Shown here piece after piece: positions 27,701 to 42,400 of a stretch of 64,000 nt of DNA (positions are counted from its first letter, which is position 1; each line of letters begins with the position of its first letter). The stretch covers positions 1,750,001 to 1,814,000 of the forward strand of contig JALJCS010000034.1 of the NCBI GenBank assembly GCA_023055355.1, in the 5' to 3' direction. The notes beneath the pieces were generated by a model, which saw only the letters and a list, made by a program, of their open reading frames with translations, did not search any database and was not told where the DNA came from. Position numbers and translations under genes: made by a program. This DNA comes from Agelaius tricolor (taxonomy: Eukaryota > Chordata > Aves > Passeriformes > Icteridae).

Positions 27701-30700
27701 TTGCTTCCAGTGGACACAGCTGGGAGTGGGTGCTGGTGGTGTAGCACAGCCCGAGAGACACCAGCAGCACTGCTGAAAGCAGCCCAGAGCAGCAGCCATG
27801 GCCAGCCCTGGCCCTCCTCTTCACATCTCCCTTGAATCTCCTGACAGCCACTGGGCCTTGCTGTGGCATGGCAGGGGTGGCCCTGAGGAGGGGCCAGGTG
27901 CGTGCCTGGTGGCGTGCAGCACTCAGGTGACACCTGACAAAGGGGAAGCAGTTTGCTGGAGGGGGAGCACGCAGCTGTCAGCTCCCTACAGCCATGATGG
28001 ATTCGTGGCGCTCTGCTGCTCCATCTCACCCTGGCAGATATACGGAGGTGCTTGTGGCCCACTGCTGGGCCACAGGAAATCCCGCAGTTTTAGCCAAGAA
28101 TCCTGTTGTCCTTCTCCTGCCTGCTCCTTAACCTATGTTTTTTGTGACATTGCTCAAAGGAAATGGAAAGCACATAGGATAGAGAAATTTATTTTCTTCC
28201 TTGAGTCTTGAGGAAGGCTTTTTTGTCAGTTGATTTGTCTAGGTGCATGAAGACGAGAAATACAATTCTGGGCTTTAATTTGGAGAAAATGTTTTATCTG
28301 AGAATGTAACTAAAGCATGCAGGCACTGTAGCTCCCTGGATCCTGTTGCCTTGCTGGGGCTGGGGCAGTTTGCTGGAATCGGAGGAACTGTCACTGTTGT
28401 GTAGGGGTGGAGATGCTAAGGCATCAGGCACAGTAGTGATTTGTCCAAAATCTGCACTGTGAATGTATCAGGCTGCCAAAACCCAGTCTTACAACATCTT
28501 CTCCTGTGTAGGGTTAATAAAAACATATCCTGCACACTTCCTAGAGCTGCATACACCCACCTGTACCCTTTCCACCAGCTAATGACCTGTCTGGAAGCAA
28601 AGAAATGTATCTGCTCTTGGGAGACCAGTTAGCTATAGGCAAGGTGGCACCCCAGGCTTTTTGCCTGAAAGAAAACAGGTTGATCCAAATAAGATTCTGA
28701 AATAAGTTCCTTTTTTCCCCCCGTATCAACCGCATGCAGGACCCTAAGGCCACAGTACTTCCTTACATTGCTATTGACAGAATGCTCTGGATCCCAAGGA
28801 GCTCTTCAAAGAGGCACAACTTGTTTACATTTAGTCCTTTTTGATCTTGCTTCATAAGCACACAGAGCTGTCCTGTCCCTGAGCAAAGAGAGGTGTGCTC
28901 TGGCTGACTGGAATTACTTGGACAGTACAGAGCATTCCCAAAGCTGAGATGAAATGCAGTCAGCTAGCTGCCACTTGAGAAAAAAATATAACATAAAGAA
29001 AGCACTTATTAACAGAAAACAGGAGCTGGTTTTGCATCCTGCTTTTTCATTATCTCAGGAGGAAAAGATTCTGTGTTGTTTTCATGAAGTGAAGGGCCCT
29101 GATCCTTCTCCAAGACAAAGGCAGTAGGTGAGGTTGTGGCCAAGGTGCCCTGTGCTGGAGTGGTTGCACAGGAGCCATGAGAGCATTGGGCAAAATGCCA
29201 TCTAAAAACATCAGGGACAAGGATTTGATGGGATTCTCTGTCTGTTCACTTGCCCTGGAATTGGTACCACAACCCATGTGCAGATACTCTTTATGGAAAA
29301 GAAAGCCTATCTTAGATGTGTGTTCTCTTTTATGATTTCTCTCTCTTGAAATGGATCTGACAACTCTTAACATTTCTGAAAGCTTCAGAGGAGGAGGAAG
29401 AGGTCTCTGTGTGCTTATTCAGCACTAGTCTCTAGTTCTCTCTCCTCAGACCTCTCCCCCTCCCATCTACTCATGGGCATGGGATTGGGAACAGGATGCA
29501 TCAATTCAGCCTTATCCCAGCAAGAGATAGCTGTTGCTATTTCGGGCTCCAGGGTGCACCCTGCCTGCCGTGAACCCAGCACAGTGAAGTGTTTTATTCG
29601 GCCTCCTCGCTCATTTGAAAGGAGGCTGTTGAGCGCTCTGACCACCACTGAAGCCCCACTTTTACAGCTGGCCATGAATTTCCAAGTGTGCAGTGATATC
29701 TTTAGCTCTGACTCCAGAGATTTCCTGTGGAGCTGTGAGATGCAATCCTGCAAGTGCACTGGAGCTAAATATACTTTCCTGAGCTGATATGCAGCCAGAC
29801 AAACAGGGGCAGTGTCAACATCAGCCTTTTCCAGTGCTGAAAGGGATGAATCATTCTGGAGGAGGTGCTGCCTAGTTCAATTAATTAGGCAAATAATTTG
29901 TTTTGGTATTTAACCAATCTTTGGACCTCTCTGTGTTTATCTTGTTTGTACACCTCTAGAAAATGCCGTGTGACCATTGCAGATGAAGGTTTTCACCCTC
30001 CAGGCGGATTTTGGCTGCAAAACAGTGCTGTAGGTTTTCACTTGTATAAGGCCACAGCCTTAAGGAAAGTTGAGAAAATAAATTTTGAAGCAGTCCAAGT
30101 TTACTGAGGGATAATAACAGTAAAAACCTGGAAATGAGACAGACAACACTGGTTTGTTTCACATACAGTCACCAAACTGCCGAATCGCTGCCACACAGCT
30201 TAGATCATAAGGAAATATTTTGAGGGAATCAAACAGAGCTAATTAGTCCTTCAGGTTGTGCACCTTGATTTTGCCATTATAAATCTCCAGTCATTTTCTC
30301 CTGCAAACAGCTGTGTCCGTGCCCAGCACCTACTGAAGACGCAGCAGCTTTCCCCCTCTGCATTTGCATTTGGCTTTTGGTCTGTGTGAGTGTAGAGCTG
30401 TTTGGTTTTCCAAGGGAAGGGTGCTTCCAGGTGACAGCTATGGCTGTCACTGCACTTACAGTCACCGTGGAGAGCTACAGGACAGAGGTTCACAGTGTGC
30501 TGTGAGGACAAACAGCAGGAATACAGAGCCACTCCACAAGCTTCCTGTACCACTTCCCCCAGCAGCTTTTGAAGGCTTGTGGCTCTGCCTTGACTTGCAT
30601 CTTTGCTGATTTTAGTGGCTAGCCAAAGCAGCTGGAGTTTGCTGCAGGATTGTTAGGGAGAGGAAGAATGAGGTTTACTTATGCTTGGGGGTTTTTTTCC

Positions 30701-33700
30701 TGATCATTGTCACCATGCCTTTTTCTGGCAATGGTGTGTTTATATCTCTTAAAAGAGAAATGTCTCATTGTAAGCAGTGAAAACACGCACTACTACCTCA
30801 GCTCAGAGTAACAGAATCATTTGGAAGGAAGCCAGCAAAGAAAACATGCCACTTATAGTTAAATAAAAATAATACTTGTGGTTGATGAGTATAGGGCAAC
30901 AATGCACATTGCTGATGTGTTGTGCTTGTTAAAGAGATGATGGTTTTGCAGTGACAAACTGAACGCTGAAGTCTGATGGCTCTGTTACAATTTGGAGATG
31001 TCTGGCAAAGTTAGACATGTGCCATCATGCTAAAATCCCCATCCTTTTTGTGCAGCTGGCCTGCCTTTCGAGGGTGCTCAGGTATTCTGGCTGCAGCACA
31101 AGGAAGTGCAAGCTCTGAGTGCCAGAGATGTCCAGGACACGTGAAAGCAGCACAGCACTGGAGAGTCCCAACACTTGTGCCAGTGGTGTGGCCCTCCTGC
31201 CTGACTGCTGCATTGCTCACAGAGGAAATGCCCCAGCTCACTCCTGAGCCTTGGCATCTCCTAGGATGTCTTGGAGAAGAGGCCTGGCAACTTTGGCAAA
31301 ACCTGGAGTCAGCCCACTGAGTCAGCACAGTAACTCAGTGGATATAAACTTGGCATTTTTCTGAAAGCAAAACCCCCACTGCATTTCATTCACAGCCAAA
31401 TGGGTGAACACTTTCTGTCTTTGTGCCTGTCTGTGGTAGCAAATCCGTAGCAGCATCTTCAGCTGCTTATTTCCCAGAGCTTGCTGGTAGATTTTGGTGA
31501 AGCCAAGAAAGATGCCAGCACCAGGATGGATGGTGATTGTGATGGACATCACAGTTGCCAGTCTGTGTGCCAGAGATATCTCAGTCTTACACGTGTTTTC
31601 ATACATAATAGCTAGAAAATCAGGTGTGGGAGGATGAAATCCAGTGAAAATTCAACAAAATGTTTGCACCCAAAGGATACAGGTCAACATTTTCAGGAGC
31701 TACTGTGGAGATGTCTGAGTGCTTTGATTTTTGGACACTAAGAAGCAGATGAGAGTCTTCAGAAACTCACAAAAATTGTGACACTCCTAGTAGTGATGAC
31801 TGCATCTTTTATTTGAAACATTATGAATTCAGCTTACCAGCTAGAATATAGCACAGGAATCTCACCTCACATGGTGTTAGGGGGAATATTTGGTTAATAA
31901 CTTTGCTAATGGAGCAACAGTACTGCTAAAAAGTGACCCAGACCTGTTAAACCTGTCTGAAGTGAGAATTGTGATTCATTTAGGTGTTTCCTACCAGGTG
32001 CCCAGTCTATTGCAGTGTTGTAGGTAGTGTTGGAGGAAAAAAAAAAAACTCAGATGCTAATGAGAGAGTTACAGCTAAAACCTAAGGGGAGGTGGAGCTA
32101 AACAAAAGAAGGATTCATTAGAGAGCAAAAGAAGCACTGGAGACTTTGAACCTAGGAGTCTCCCACACATCAACTAGGTGCATTGCCAATATGCTACAGA
32201 TGTGTGTTACATGAACACATAAGGTAGTGGTATGTCTACAAAAGGCTGAATGCATCTCTTTGATATTTTATAGTGAATTATATTTAAGCAGGTGGGAAGC
32301 TGCAAACTTCCCAGTCCCTCCACATATCAGAAATAAGGTATTAAGAGGTCCAAAGCTATCTTCTGTAGTATTTGTAGACTCACAGCTGACAGCCACACCA
32401 TGTGTTGGTAAATTGGAGCCCTGCTCTATGATTGGGAAGTACAGCCCATGGTTTCACAAAGCCACTTGGGCTTTGCTTTGTGAAAGGTTTGAGGCATCAG
32501 CTACTTCATCCTTTGTCTGTTTTGAATACAGACAAAGGACAAAGTAGCTGGAAGGAAGGAGGCAAGCCATATCACTGGGGATTTCAGAGCCTCCCTTTTT
32601 CCATGGCTCACCAGGTGGGATGCTCAGAGAGGGACCTGTGTTTGGGACAGGGCACAAACAGAGCTCCCAGCCAGCCCCTGTTTCCACAAATACCAACTGA
32701 TTCAGCCTGGGGAGCAGGGGGTGTGCATAGCACTGATTGCCAAGAAAACTCTGCAGTCAGACTCAAAACAATTGGGCCTCCAAATGAGGATTTAGTCACA
32801 GGGAAAGGTGGCTGCTGTGCCAGTAACCCAGGGTGTAGCAGAAGGAAGCCCAAGGAGAGGTACTTACACCAGAAAGTTGTACTACAGGAGTCTGCCCAAC
32901 AACCTGCTTTGTGCCTCACTGCAGAAAATAAAGCAGAAAATAAAGCAGTGTCCAGGACAGACCTCTCACGATCAGGATTGGGAGTTCCTGGCTTTACTGT
33001 AGCTTTTCTTATTCCTTCTGAGGAGAGCACAGCTGGGAGATGTGGATAAGATGTGGATTTTGCTAGTGACTCCCACAACAGCCAGGCTGGACCTTAGGGT
33101 GAGGCCAAGAAGGTCTCAAGGGAAACAAGAAAGGGGATGGGGCTCTTGCAGCTGCAGAAAGATCAGGGTCAGAATGCAAGGGCATTACAGACACTTATTC
33201 ATCCATAGAGAAGCAATCAAAATACTCCATTAGCACCACTTTCTTCAGAATTAGGTCTATTTAGCTTGAGGTATATCTGTTTTTCTGTACATGAGTTTTT
33301 CTTGTGCTGTTCCATTTTTTGCTATTGCACATTGGTCCCTCATTGAGCATTTGAATAGAAAAGGTATTGAAGCTGCTTTGGAAGATCTTTAATTGTAGGT
33401 TGTTCCCTTTTTCACTATACATTATGAAAAAAAGTAGTAAGGAAATGTGAATGCTCAGCTAGAGGAGGTCACTAACAACCTAGGCACCTGCCAATGTCAT
33501 TAGCTCCTTTGGATTTTGCACTGTAGGGACCTAAAGGAAATGTTCCCTAAAAATAGCCATCTAACTTACAAAAATGAGTCAGCCAAACCTTCCTTCAGCT
33601 GAGCTGCAGCTGCCTGAGCATTCTGAGCAGTGGTAATAGCTGCATTATGGATGCTTTTTCCTTTTCTCGGGAGACTGAACTTTACAAGGGATAAAGAATG

Positions 33701-35229
33701 ATGGATGGGAGATCTGCTCTGTTTTCAGTTAAATAATTTCTAATATCACCTAAGAGGGAGCAGAGAGATTCTGTCATTCCATCAGCATTTTAGATTTTCG
33801 CAGAGCCCGGCCTTGGTTTGGTGACTGGGATTTGAGTCACCAGTGCTCTGCCACTTCCTGGGGTTTTTTTCACATACACAAACAGCTTTGCATTGGGACT
33901 CTGAGACATGGTCAAATTCACAGTGATGGCAGGTTGTATTAATGAAGGGCATCATTCTTTGCAAACAGTGGTGGTTTTAATTAATAACTCCAGCAGGACT
34001 TTTCTGAGATTTGCATTTTTCTATTCCACGTCCTTTTTAAGTTACTGAGATAATGAAATTACAAGGATGAAAAGTGGGGGCAGGGGGAACGCAACTCAAA
34101 GTCTGGAAAATAATTGCTGCATTTTTTTCTAAAGAAAGACTGTACTCTTCATTCCCGTTAGTGATAGCTCAAACAAGGCACCAGAGTTGACTGGCAACTG
34201 CACCAATTAGCAATGCTGCTGTTGGTTTGTGAATTGCATGTGAAATGTAGAATTTGTCCAGAAGTGCTAATGCAAATTGCTCAACAAAAATGTGCCTTCT
34301 GTGTCAAGTCTTTTCACTTGTGCTGACACACTGATGTCTCCCCAGATTTCTCTGATCGGCAGATCCCTCTCTCAGCTGACAGCTACCAGAGCTCATAAAG
34401 TAATGAAAATATTTCTTATTGCCATTAGCTGTGTCTTTTCAAGGAGGACTCCAAGCCAGCACCAGCTATTGCTATCCAACATAATTCTGACTTGTATTTA
34501 TAGCCTATTGGACTTCACATTTTCAGACTTAAATGCTAAAAGCCCAGTAAATGCCTAAGATTTTACCTGCACAGAAGTTCAAAGACCTGGTTATCTGCCA
34601 CAACAGTAATTTGGTCACTTTGCATGTGTTCAGCATCCCCTGTTATTGTACGTGGTGATAACCTTTGTACAGCACTGGAGGGGGCTGAGTTGCAATTGCC
34701 ATGGGAACTGTAACTTAACATTTCCTGGCTTTTTCAGCACATGATAGCTCATCCTTATATTGTGTTCTTTAAGAGAAGAAGTAGTGAAACAAGGGCACAG
34801 TGAAATAATGGTATTTTTACACCTACAGAATATAAAATAGTGTATTTGGCTGTATGCAGATTGAAGTTGGATTTGTTACACTATTTAGTGCACCTCTGAG
34901 CTGTAGTCCCAGTTTAGGAGTCTCATTGTTCTGGGCTCTCTGCAGATGCAGGATGTAAATATGTTTCCTTCCCCACAAATACGTCTAACCTAAGAGCAAG
35001 ATAAGAGATAATGCAGGGAGACAAACACACCAGGGAGTACAAGGAAACAGAAGACTTCTGGACATCGTGGAGACAGAAACTTCTACAAATATAACTAGAC
35101 TGGGGCACAGTTCAGGGTCAGATTTGGGTGGTTTGGAGACTCTCCTCCCTAGAATGACATCCAGCAGGGAGGAAAGCATGAAGGCACTTACAGCTCAAAT
35201 GTAACTTGTGGAAAAGAGTGGGTTGTGAT
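24758..35229. other. MAML3 intron, no gene seen
   Basis: Unique sequence. It has small tandem duplications such as a 16-bp unit at 25,723-25,754 and a 14-bp AGCAGAAAATAA unit at about 32,927. The 205-codon open frame at 32,432-33,049 has no recognisable domain and overlaps a comparable open frame on the other strand. Confidence 0.5.
27190..27245 (+). mobile_element. Possible degenerate CR1 3' end
   Basis: GAGCTAGCTGATCTTCTCC followed by CTTCTGTGATTCCATG resembles a decayed CR1 tail (GATGATCTCC ... ATTCTGTGATTCCATG). It is too short to be sure. Confidence 0.3.
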
Positions 35230-36440
35230 GGGGTGACAGAGAGTCTCAGCAGTGAAAGAGAGATGATGTGTGAGGTGGCATATGCTGCAGCTGAATTTGA
35301 GAGCAAGGGAGGGTGTGGAAATCCAGAGTGAAGGGAATCCAGGAGAGGGCCACAAGGAGAGAGATAGCACAAGCAGGATGACAGGCCAAAACCAGGAGCA
35401 GGACAGCAGAACTTGGGCAGTCTACAAGCAGGGTGGGATTGCAAGTGTCAGGGTGTGAGGGCAGCAGGAGCCTGGCTGTGGCACTGCACAGAGCATGGGG
35501 GCACAGGTAACAGCCAGGCCACGGACTGAGTGACAGCCAGGCCGTGGGGAATGAAGGACAGGAAGGACAGCGGGCCCAGGGAGTAAAATGAGAGCCTACT
35601 TTGAGCTTGAGCTGACAGATATCCACAAGAGGCAGGACGGCGAGTCACTGGGGCAGAGAAGGTTCCTGAGTGTGCACAGGGAGAACTCGCTCTGAGACAC
35701 AAGGGAGAAGGAAAGGAGACAAGGAAGGAGGACACAGAGGCAAAGAACAGCAGCAGGGGGGAGGGTGAGCAGTGACAAACTAGTCTGAGTAACCCTGAGC
35801 AAGCAAAGGAAGGTGCTGGAGTCAAGTAGGAGCACTGGGAAAGGAGGACCAGGTTTCCAGAAGGAGCTGACAGGCTATGACAGAGAGCCTGGTGTAGTGC
35901 AGAGCTGCAGCCAGACAAAGAAAATTAGAAACTCTCTGATTCTGCTTCTGTGACAGGAGAGATGTGAAAGCCCGTTTGAGAAAGAATCTGTTGGAGATGG
36001 AGCCTAAATTCAGTCTAAATCATATAAATCAGCAGCAGCAGACTCAATAACCTTAGAGCTGACAGTGAGAAGAAATAGAGAGCTGGAGAGCCACTAGGAG
36101 TCAAAGGTTGTTTGGATTTTGTTTTACACATGAAGATAAAGCCTGTTTGTGCTGCAATGGGAAAGAGCAAGAGGAGAGAGAGAGATACAAAAGGAGAAGG
36201 CAGATGGGGGCAAGAGAAATGAGAAGAGAGGGCCCAGTGATGTTGTAGGACAAGAATAAGGGCTGGGGACCACTGATGAGGCCACCTCTTCTGTGGGCAG
36301 GAGCAGGGAGCTGGGCAGGACGGGAAGTGGGAGCAGAGGGAGATCATGGCTTGCTCTAAGTCTCTTATGGGAGAGATCAGCACAATCCTGTGCAAAGTCC
36401 AGCGAAGGCAGGGCTTCAGAAGTGAGTCCAACACTGGGGT
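35230..36440. repeat. Purine-rich, strand-asymmetric domain
   Basis: About 1.2 kb dominated by A and G on the + strand (GAGAGAGAT, GGAAAGGAGAC and GGAGGACACAG type sequence). This keeps several minus-strand frames of 120-156 codons open because pyrimidine-rich codons rarely form stops. No exact period is visible. A similar but shorter purine-rich block is at about 41,760-41,970. I interpret these as decayed simple repeats and not genes. Confidence 0.5.
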
Positions 36441-39400
36441 TGTGCTGGGATAAAGTCAGTTCTTCTAAAACTTGAACTGAGTTAGGCCTTGCAAAGGAAA
36501 TGAATTCAATGGTGAGGTTTTCCTTACTTGTATAAATAGAGGGAGCCATACATTACTGGACATATTGAGGTTAAAGACCTTAAAGACGAGCTAGGCATAG
36601 CCCAAATCAGAATGCTTAATTCAGTTTTCAGTAAGGCTAAGATGACTGTGTCAAAGTAAAGGCCAGGTGGCTAAAGGAAACACAAAAACAACACCCAAGA
36701 GGGCAGAGAAATCAAGAGTTTCAGGTGCTGGAACCAGGTGGTCTGGGTTGCTTGGATTCAAGGGTGCTAAAAGAACTAGCTAATGAAACCCTACACCTGG
36801 TTGTGCCATCCCAACCAGCCTGCTTTATCAGCAGTTAGTCATGTGAAACCACAGCAAAGATCCTGTTGCTTTGCCAGGCACCTGGACCACTTCCCTTGGG
36901 CCTGCCAGCTACCTTATGGAAATATTTGGCTCTTGATTTGAGATGGGAGTCCCACCTCCAGAGGGGCTGCACACACAAGCACATGGCAAACAAGGCAAGG
37001 GAGTTATTCCAGCTCTTTGAAGTCACTGTCAGGCCAAGGAAGATCATGGAATTTATGCACAAATAGATACAGATGAACATTCTTCATAAGCACCAATGCC
37101 TTTAGCCTTTATCATAATCTGCTGAAGGCCACCAGGGCTCTGAGTCACTGTGTACCCATTTGCCATTTTTTTTGCCTTTTGCCATTTTTCTGTGGGGTTG
37201 TTTTTTTTTTTTTGCCTTGGCAGAAGCAACACCATGGGGGTGAGTAGTGCAGCTTCTTCCCAATTTCTGAGGTAAGGTGCCTTCTGCATAGGGGAAGGAG
37301 AGCATATGGCCCACAGTGTGTTTATTTCTCAGCCAGGATTCTTTCAGGCTTGGCAAATTACACACTGCTTGCTGAGGAGCAACACAAGTGCCAAGTTGGA
37401 ATTTCTAAAAATGCAAGATTTAATTCATCACAGCACAGAGAAAATGATCTGAAAACCACCTTTAAGTGTGAAAAAATACCTTTTGTTTATGCTCAAACAA
37501 AACAACCAAGAGGAAGTTTAAAAAATTTGCAGCTAGAGTAAAAAAAAAAAACTCTCTGCAGTCATCCACAGGAGACTTGAGGCAGCTTGTGCCAGGCATG
37601 AGCTAGAGCCAGGCTCTTCAAAATACCTCAGCAACCAGGGAGCTCCACGGGGTCCAAGGTGATAATGTGGTACAGGCTCGGGCCATTAGAAGGGAAGGGG
37701 CTGCCTGATAATGTAGAATGTTAACTTCTAGAGAGCTCCATTAGAGCATCTTTTTCTTACACTTTTGCTTTTTCCAAGCCCCATATTTTTCCCTGTGTGT
37801 GCTTAGAAGCTTTTCTTTCTCTTACATCATTTATTTTTATTGTGCCATTTTGCCTCTCTTCCCCCTTTTCATTGGCCCTGTGTGAGTGTTTGTTTAAACC
37901 ATTTGCCTGCTTTCATCTTCCATTTTTCTTCTCTCCCTCTTTCCAGGAGCTCTCTAGCTGTGATTATCCTTACAATTCACATTAGCTTTTCTCCCTCCTG
38001 CTCCAGGACGGGCTTGAAGGAGGCATTGATTAAAGCTAAAACCTGCAGCAGGAAAATTTCTGTCAGGCACCAGCTTCAGGGTCCAGTGGCTTCCATGAGC
38101 TCAGCTCTCACTTTTCGTTTTTCTCCAGGATCAGTTTCCAAAGTCCCAGGACATCTCCTAAGACACTGAAATGCCAAGTCACAGCTCCTCTGGAGGGGTT
38201 GGTTTGTATCCTTGGAAGCCCTCAGCTCTGGGAGAAGGCAGCAGGGATGTGGCGTGGAAAAGCTTTGGCATGGGCCAGGTTTTCAACTCCCTTCCCCTGC
38301 CTTTTGCTCCCTGAAGGTTCCCTCTTGCTTTCTGAGTGCTAGACCACACTGTGGAATGCCATGGTGGCACAGCTTCACACAGCACCCTTTGAGTGGAGTA
38401 ATTACAGCCTTCACAATAGGCCTAAAATATAAGGTTGGGCACTTGAGTGTTTCTTCAAATCCTCGCCCTCTTCCCTGCCACCAGCCTTGCCTGAAGGCCA
38501 GTGCTTCTTTCTTTTTCTTTTCCTTTTTTTTTAAGATATGGATGTAAGGAGGGTATTTTGGTTTGAATTTGGGCTGATCCACTTTTTTTTTCCCCTCTTA
38601 AAAAAAATAATACCAATTAAAATTGCAATTGCAAGGAAAATAAATGAATACTTGTCAGTGCACAAACCCACCCGTTATATCCTTACACTCCATACCATGG
38701 TCTTATGGTGTGCTGGTGAAACTGGGGGTAAACAAAACTGAAAGTAGGACTGATTTCCCCTGCAAAGGTTTCTTTCTTGAGAGAAGGGAGAGATCACCAG
38801 AGCTATTGTTTGTAAAAGAGAAAATGAAGCTGGTTTTATCAAGCTGGTTGAAGTTTAGTCGCATTCTGTTGAAATGCTACATTCCTGAATCCGTCATTCC
38901 TGAATCCCATCGGTTGTGCTCAGGGTTTGTGGAGTGAAACCCCTGGGCTGGAGCAGAAGTGGGTGTGTGGGGAGGTGCCAGCAAAGCCCCTTCTCCTCAC
39001 AGGCTTGGAGAAGGACTTCTGCTGGCCTTTAGCTCTTAAACAGTGTTAGAAAAACAGTTGCCCCTTTTAGAGCCCTTTGTTACCTACTTCATCACCAGAA
39101 ATGAAGACACTGGAAAATTCCTAGAAGAAAAAAAAAAAAACTACACCAAAGTGTGACAGATCCTGTGTGTTCTGTGGGCAGAATAAACTGTATGGAAAGC
39201 ACAGGGAGGAGAGATGCAGGTGAAGAGAGGTGAAAGGAAAACAAATGAGCTGCATGCAGAGATCTGGTGTCAAACATCAGAGGGATCTTGTTTGCTCAGA
39301 TACTGTATGAGAGACCATGGCAACCGGCGGCCTGGGGGGGAGGAGAGGTTTGCAGCCCCTCCCTGAGGCTGGATGGCAGAGGAAATAGGTGAAGCAATCT

Positions 39401-42400
39401 GCTCTGCTGAGCCTGCTGCTGGAGCTGGGAACCAGCGGATTCCATCCCTTCTTCCTGCACACCATTGTTTCTGAGGCAAAAAACACCCCCAGAAGTCTGA
39501 AATGAATGGATTTGTAATTTCCTTAGTCTGTCAGATGGTACCATTCTGAGAAAGGTGGCTTTGCTAAGGGCAGTCTGATTTAGAGAGAGGATTAAGATCC
39601 CTGTGAGACACAATAAGTCACAACATTACAAAGAATTCAATAGGAATATTTCTGAGGGAGTACAGGAATGTGCTTTCAGGCTGCTCTGAAAACACTGGGT
39701 AGTGATGATGTTTTACTGTGACCTAGTGTATGGAAATGGAGTCATATTTTTGATCCCAGCAATAGGCTGGAGATCCCCCTCCTTATCAGAGAGCCCCATG
39801 CACACACAGGGACATGCAGGCAGTGCCTGTGTGCCCAGCAGCAGCCCAGGGCTGTGCAGAGCTGAGGGCAGGCAGGGCTGTTCAGCAGCACTGCACACCC
39901 CCTTGTGCATCACACCCACCCCATTGCACGGCTGCCGTGCTTATCCAGGAGGGCATGCATCCTTCAAATGGTGCAGATCTGCCATTTCTGATGGGTAATA
40001 GAATCAGAGGGTAAAAATGGGATTCTTCTTTCTGATTTGAATCTGTCTTCAGCTTCCAGTCCTTGTATCTGGTTTTGCCTTCTTCGCTGGATAAAAAGAG
40101 CTCTTTAAGGAATTTCTTCCCTCACGAAGGTATTTTTATCCACCATGGTCAAAAGCATCTCTCCGTTCTTTTTGTGGTAAGCTAAATGGATTGAGCTCTT
40201 TAAGTCACTCGCTGGCAGGCATTTTCTGCCACAAATCGGTTTTTTTTTTTTTGTCTACTTTTTCTGCTCTGACTCTAAAATGTAGATGTCTGATTGCATA
40301 CATTTTTCGAGTGTCATTCTTCTGATGCAGTGTGCAGGATAAGCTACCTCCTGGCTTCTATTTGCTTTTTATATTCAATATCCATTTGCTCACATGACAC
40401 AGAACAGCACAGAAAATGATGTTTGTTTGTCTGTTTTACACATTCCCAACCCTGCTTTCCAGTCTATGTTTCTTGCAGCTTGTTGGGCAGTGCTTTGCTC
40501 CGAGACGTGGAATGCCCATCCTCTGTTGATTCCTGCCAGCAGTTGCCTGGAACAGCCCCCATTTCCCTGAGGTGCCTCTTTGGCCCCCTGGCCTTCAGCA
40601 GGAGCAGAGCTGGCTCCTCCAAATGCATCAGCCTGTGTGCACAGAGGGATGGATAATGGGCAGGCTTGGGTGTCCCCAGCTGGTTCTTGGGGCTTCAGCT
40701 GGTGGTCGTTCTGCTTGTTCTGAAGGGAAATTGTGTGATTGCTTTTAGCTGCAGTTGGGGGATTGAATGACATGTGCAGGGAATAAATCACTGCATGATA
40801 AGGAAGAGGCACGTAAGATTTGAGACAAAGAGGAAAATCTCATTTCCACTCCCCTTTGTTATCATTTTACTGTGCATAACTGTACATATCACACATGTTA
40901 CTCTGAGCTCCTGCAGAGTATTCCATCACTCCAGCAGAGCCCTGGAAATACACTGGGAGGACACAGGATTTATCTTCCTGTTGCTTAACTAAGGATTGGA
41001 TTATCCACAGGGGGCAGCTCCTGTGGAGGCATTAAGTAAGCAGTCAGATCCCTGCACAAGTTCATCTCACCCAGTGCCCTGCACCTCACCTGTCCAAACC
41101 TACAAGCCTGTCCAGGTGTGTTGTGCTGACCATTTGGTCACATTTCAGCTCTGTGAACAGGCAGCTCTTTGGCTCCTTCAGTACCTGCTTCTGTTCCCAG
41201 GGGCCAAACTCTTAATTCTGTCCCGGGCTGCCTTAAAAGTGGACAGCTGAGGCTGCAGGGGCAGGAGGGCTCCCAGGAGGCTGATGTAGGGCCAGCCTGT
41301 GTTTGAGCTTGCTCCGTGTCACAGCTGAGGGGCCTTGGCACCATTCTCCCTTTATGTCAGCAGCTCTTGGCCTCACCTGTGCCTGGGTGAGGACCCTGCA
41401 GTGGCGCTGCAGCACCACTGTTCCCGACTGGAATGCCTGTGGCTCTGCTGGAGCCACTGTGAGCAGGAGAGAGCTGTTTGCAGCCTGAGAGCAGCACACA
41501 GCGGCTTGGAGTGGTGTTAAAAAGAGCCAGAGTGACAAGTGAGAAACCACATTGTACCATTTTCCCAGATATCACAACCTGAGAATACAATCTGTGTTTC
41601 CCCTTCCAGGGCATCTTGTCACTCTCCTCAGGCATGACCTGCCCACAGAGCAGCCCTGGGCACATATGAGCACTGGGGGAAGGAGCTGGGCAGTGCCCTT
41701 GCTGCTGCAGATCCCTGCAGTTACAGGGTGAGCCAAGCTGTGTGCGTGGGCCACAGGGAGATCAGAGGGGTGAGATGTATCCACAGGCTGGGAGCTGATG
41801 GGGGTGTCTGGAGAGTGAAGCAAGAGGCAGCAGTGCCAGTTGGTGGAGAGAGGAAAATGCAGAGGAAAGAAAAAGCAGAGGGTGTAGGAAGGAGAAAGGG
41901 ATAGCAAGGAATGAGGAGGAGGAGGAGCAGGAAGGCTCAGGGTGCCGTAGGAGGATGAGGGAACAGTCAGGCAGAGCAGGAGCAAAGAGGGCTGTCAGTG
42001 AAGCTTGCATTAGTTTGGTTTTTAAGCTCTGTCAATGTAAAAGTGCTGCACTTGGGCCTGAGTTGTTTGGCTTGGTGTTCACCCCTGTGGTGGGACTGCA
42101 CCTGGGTCTGGAGCTGCCGTGGCTTGGAGGAGGCAGCCCTGTAGAGTCCAGAGTTGTTCCTCCATGCCCAGTGCCCTGCCACACTGCCAGGTGTCATCTC
42201 CACACAGAGCACAACAGCAGCAGTGCCAGCTGCAGGGCCAAAGCTCCCAGGTGCCAGGGGGCATTTTCCTACAGACACTTCATGCCTGGGCTGTGCTCTT
42301 ATTTTCAGGACACACAACCCAGAGCTGCTCCCAGTGATCTCAGAAGGGCCTTTCATCATCAGTTGGGAAGAGTTTTGCCAAGAAAAAAAAGGAAAGGAGA

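Noticed and set aside
30808..30835. ACAGAATCATTTGGAAGGAAG resembling the start of a reverse CR1 tail
   Set aside because: The downstream sequence does not continue as CR1, so the match is too short to support.
32432..33049. 205-codon open frame in the intron, the longest outside repeats and exons
   Set aside because: No recognisable domain, codon pattern or splice logic, and a 156-codon frame overlaps it on the other strand. It looks like chance in a stop-poor stretch.
35246..36549. Several 126-156-codon minus-strand frames
   Set aside because: Produced by the purine bias of the + strand; Ser/Leu/Pro/Cys-rich compositional translation without domains.
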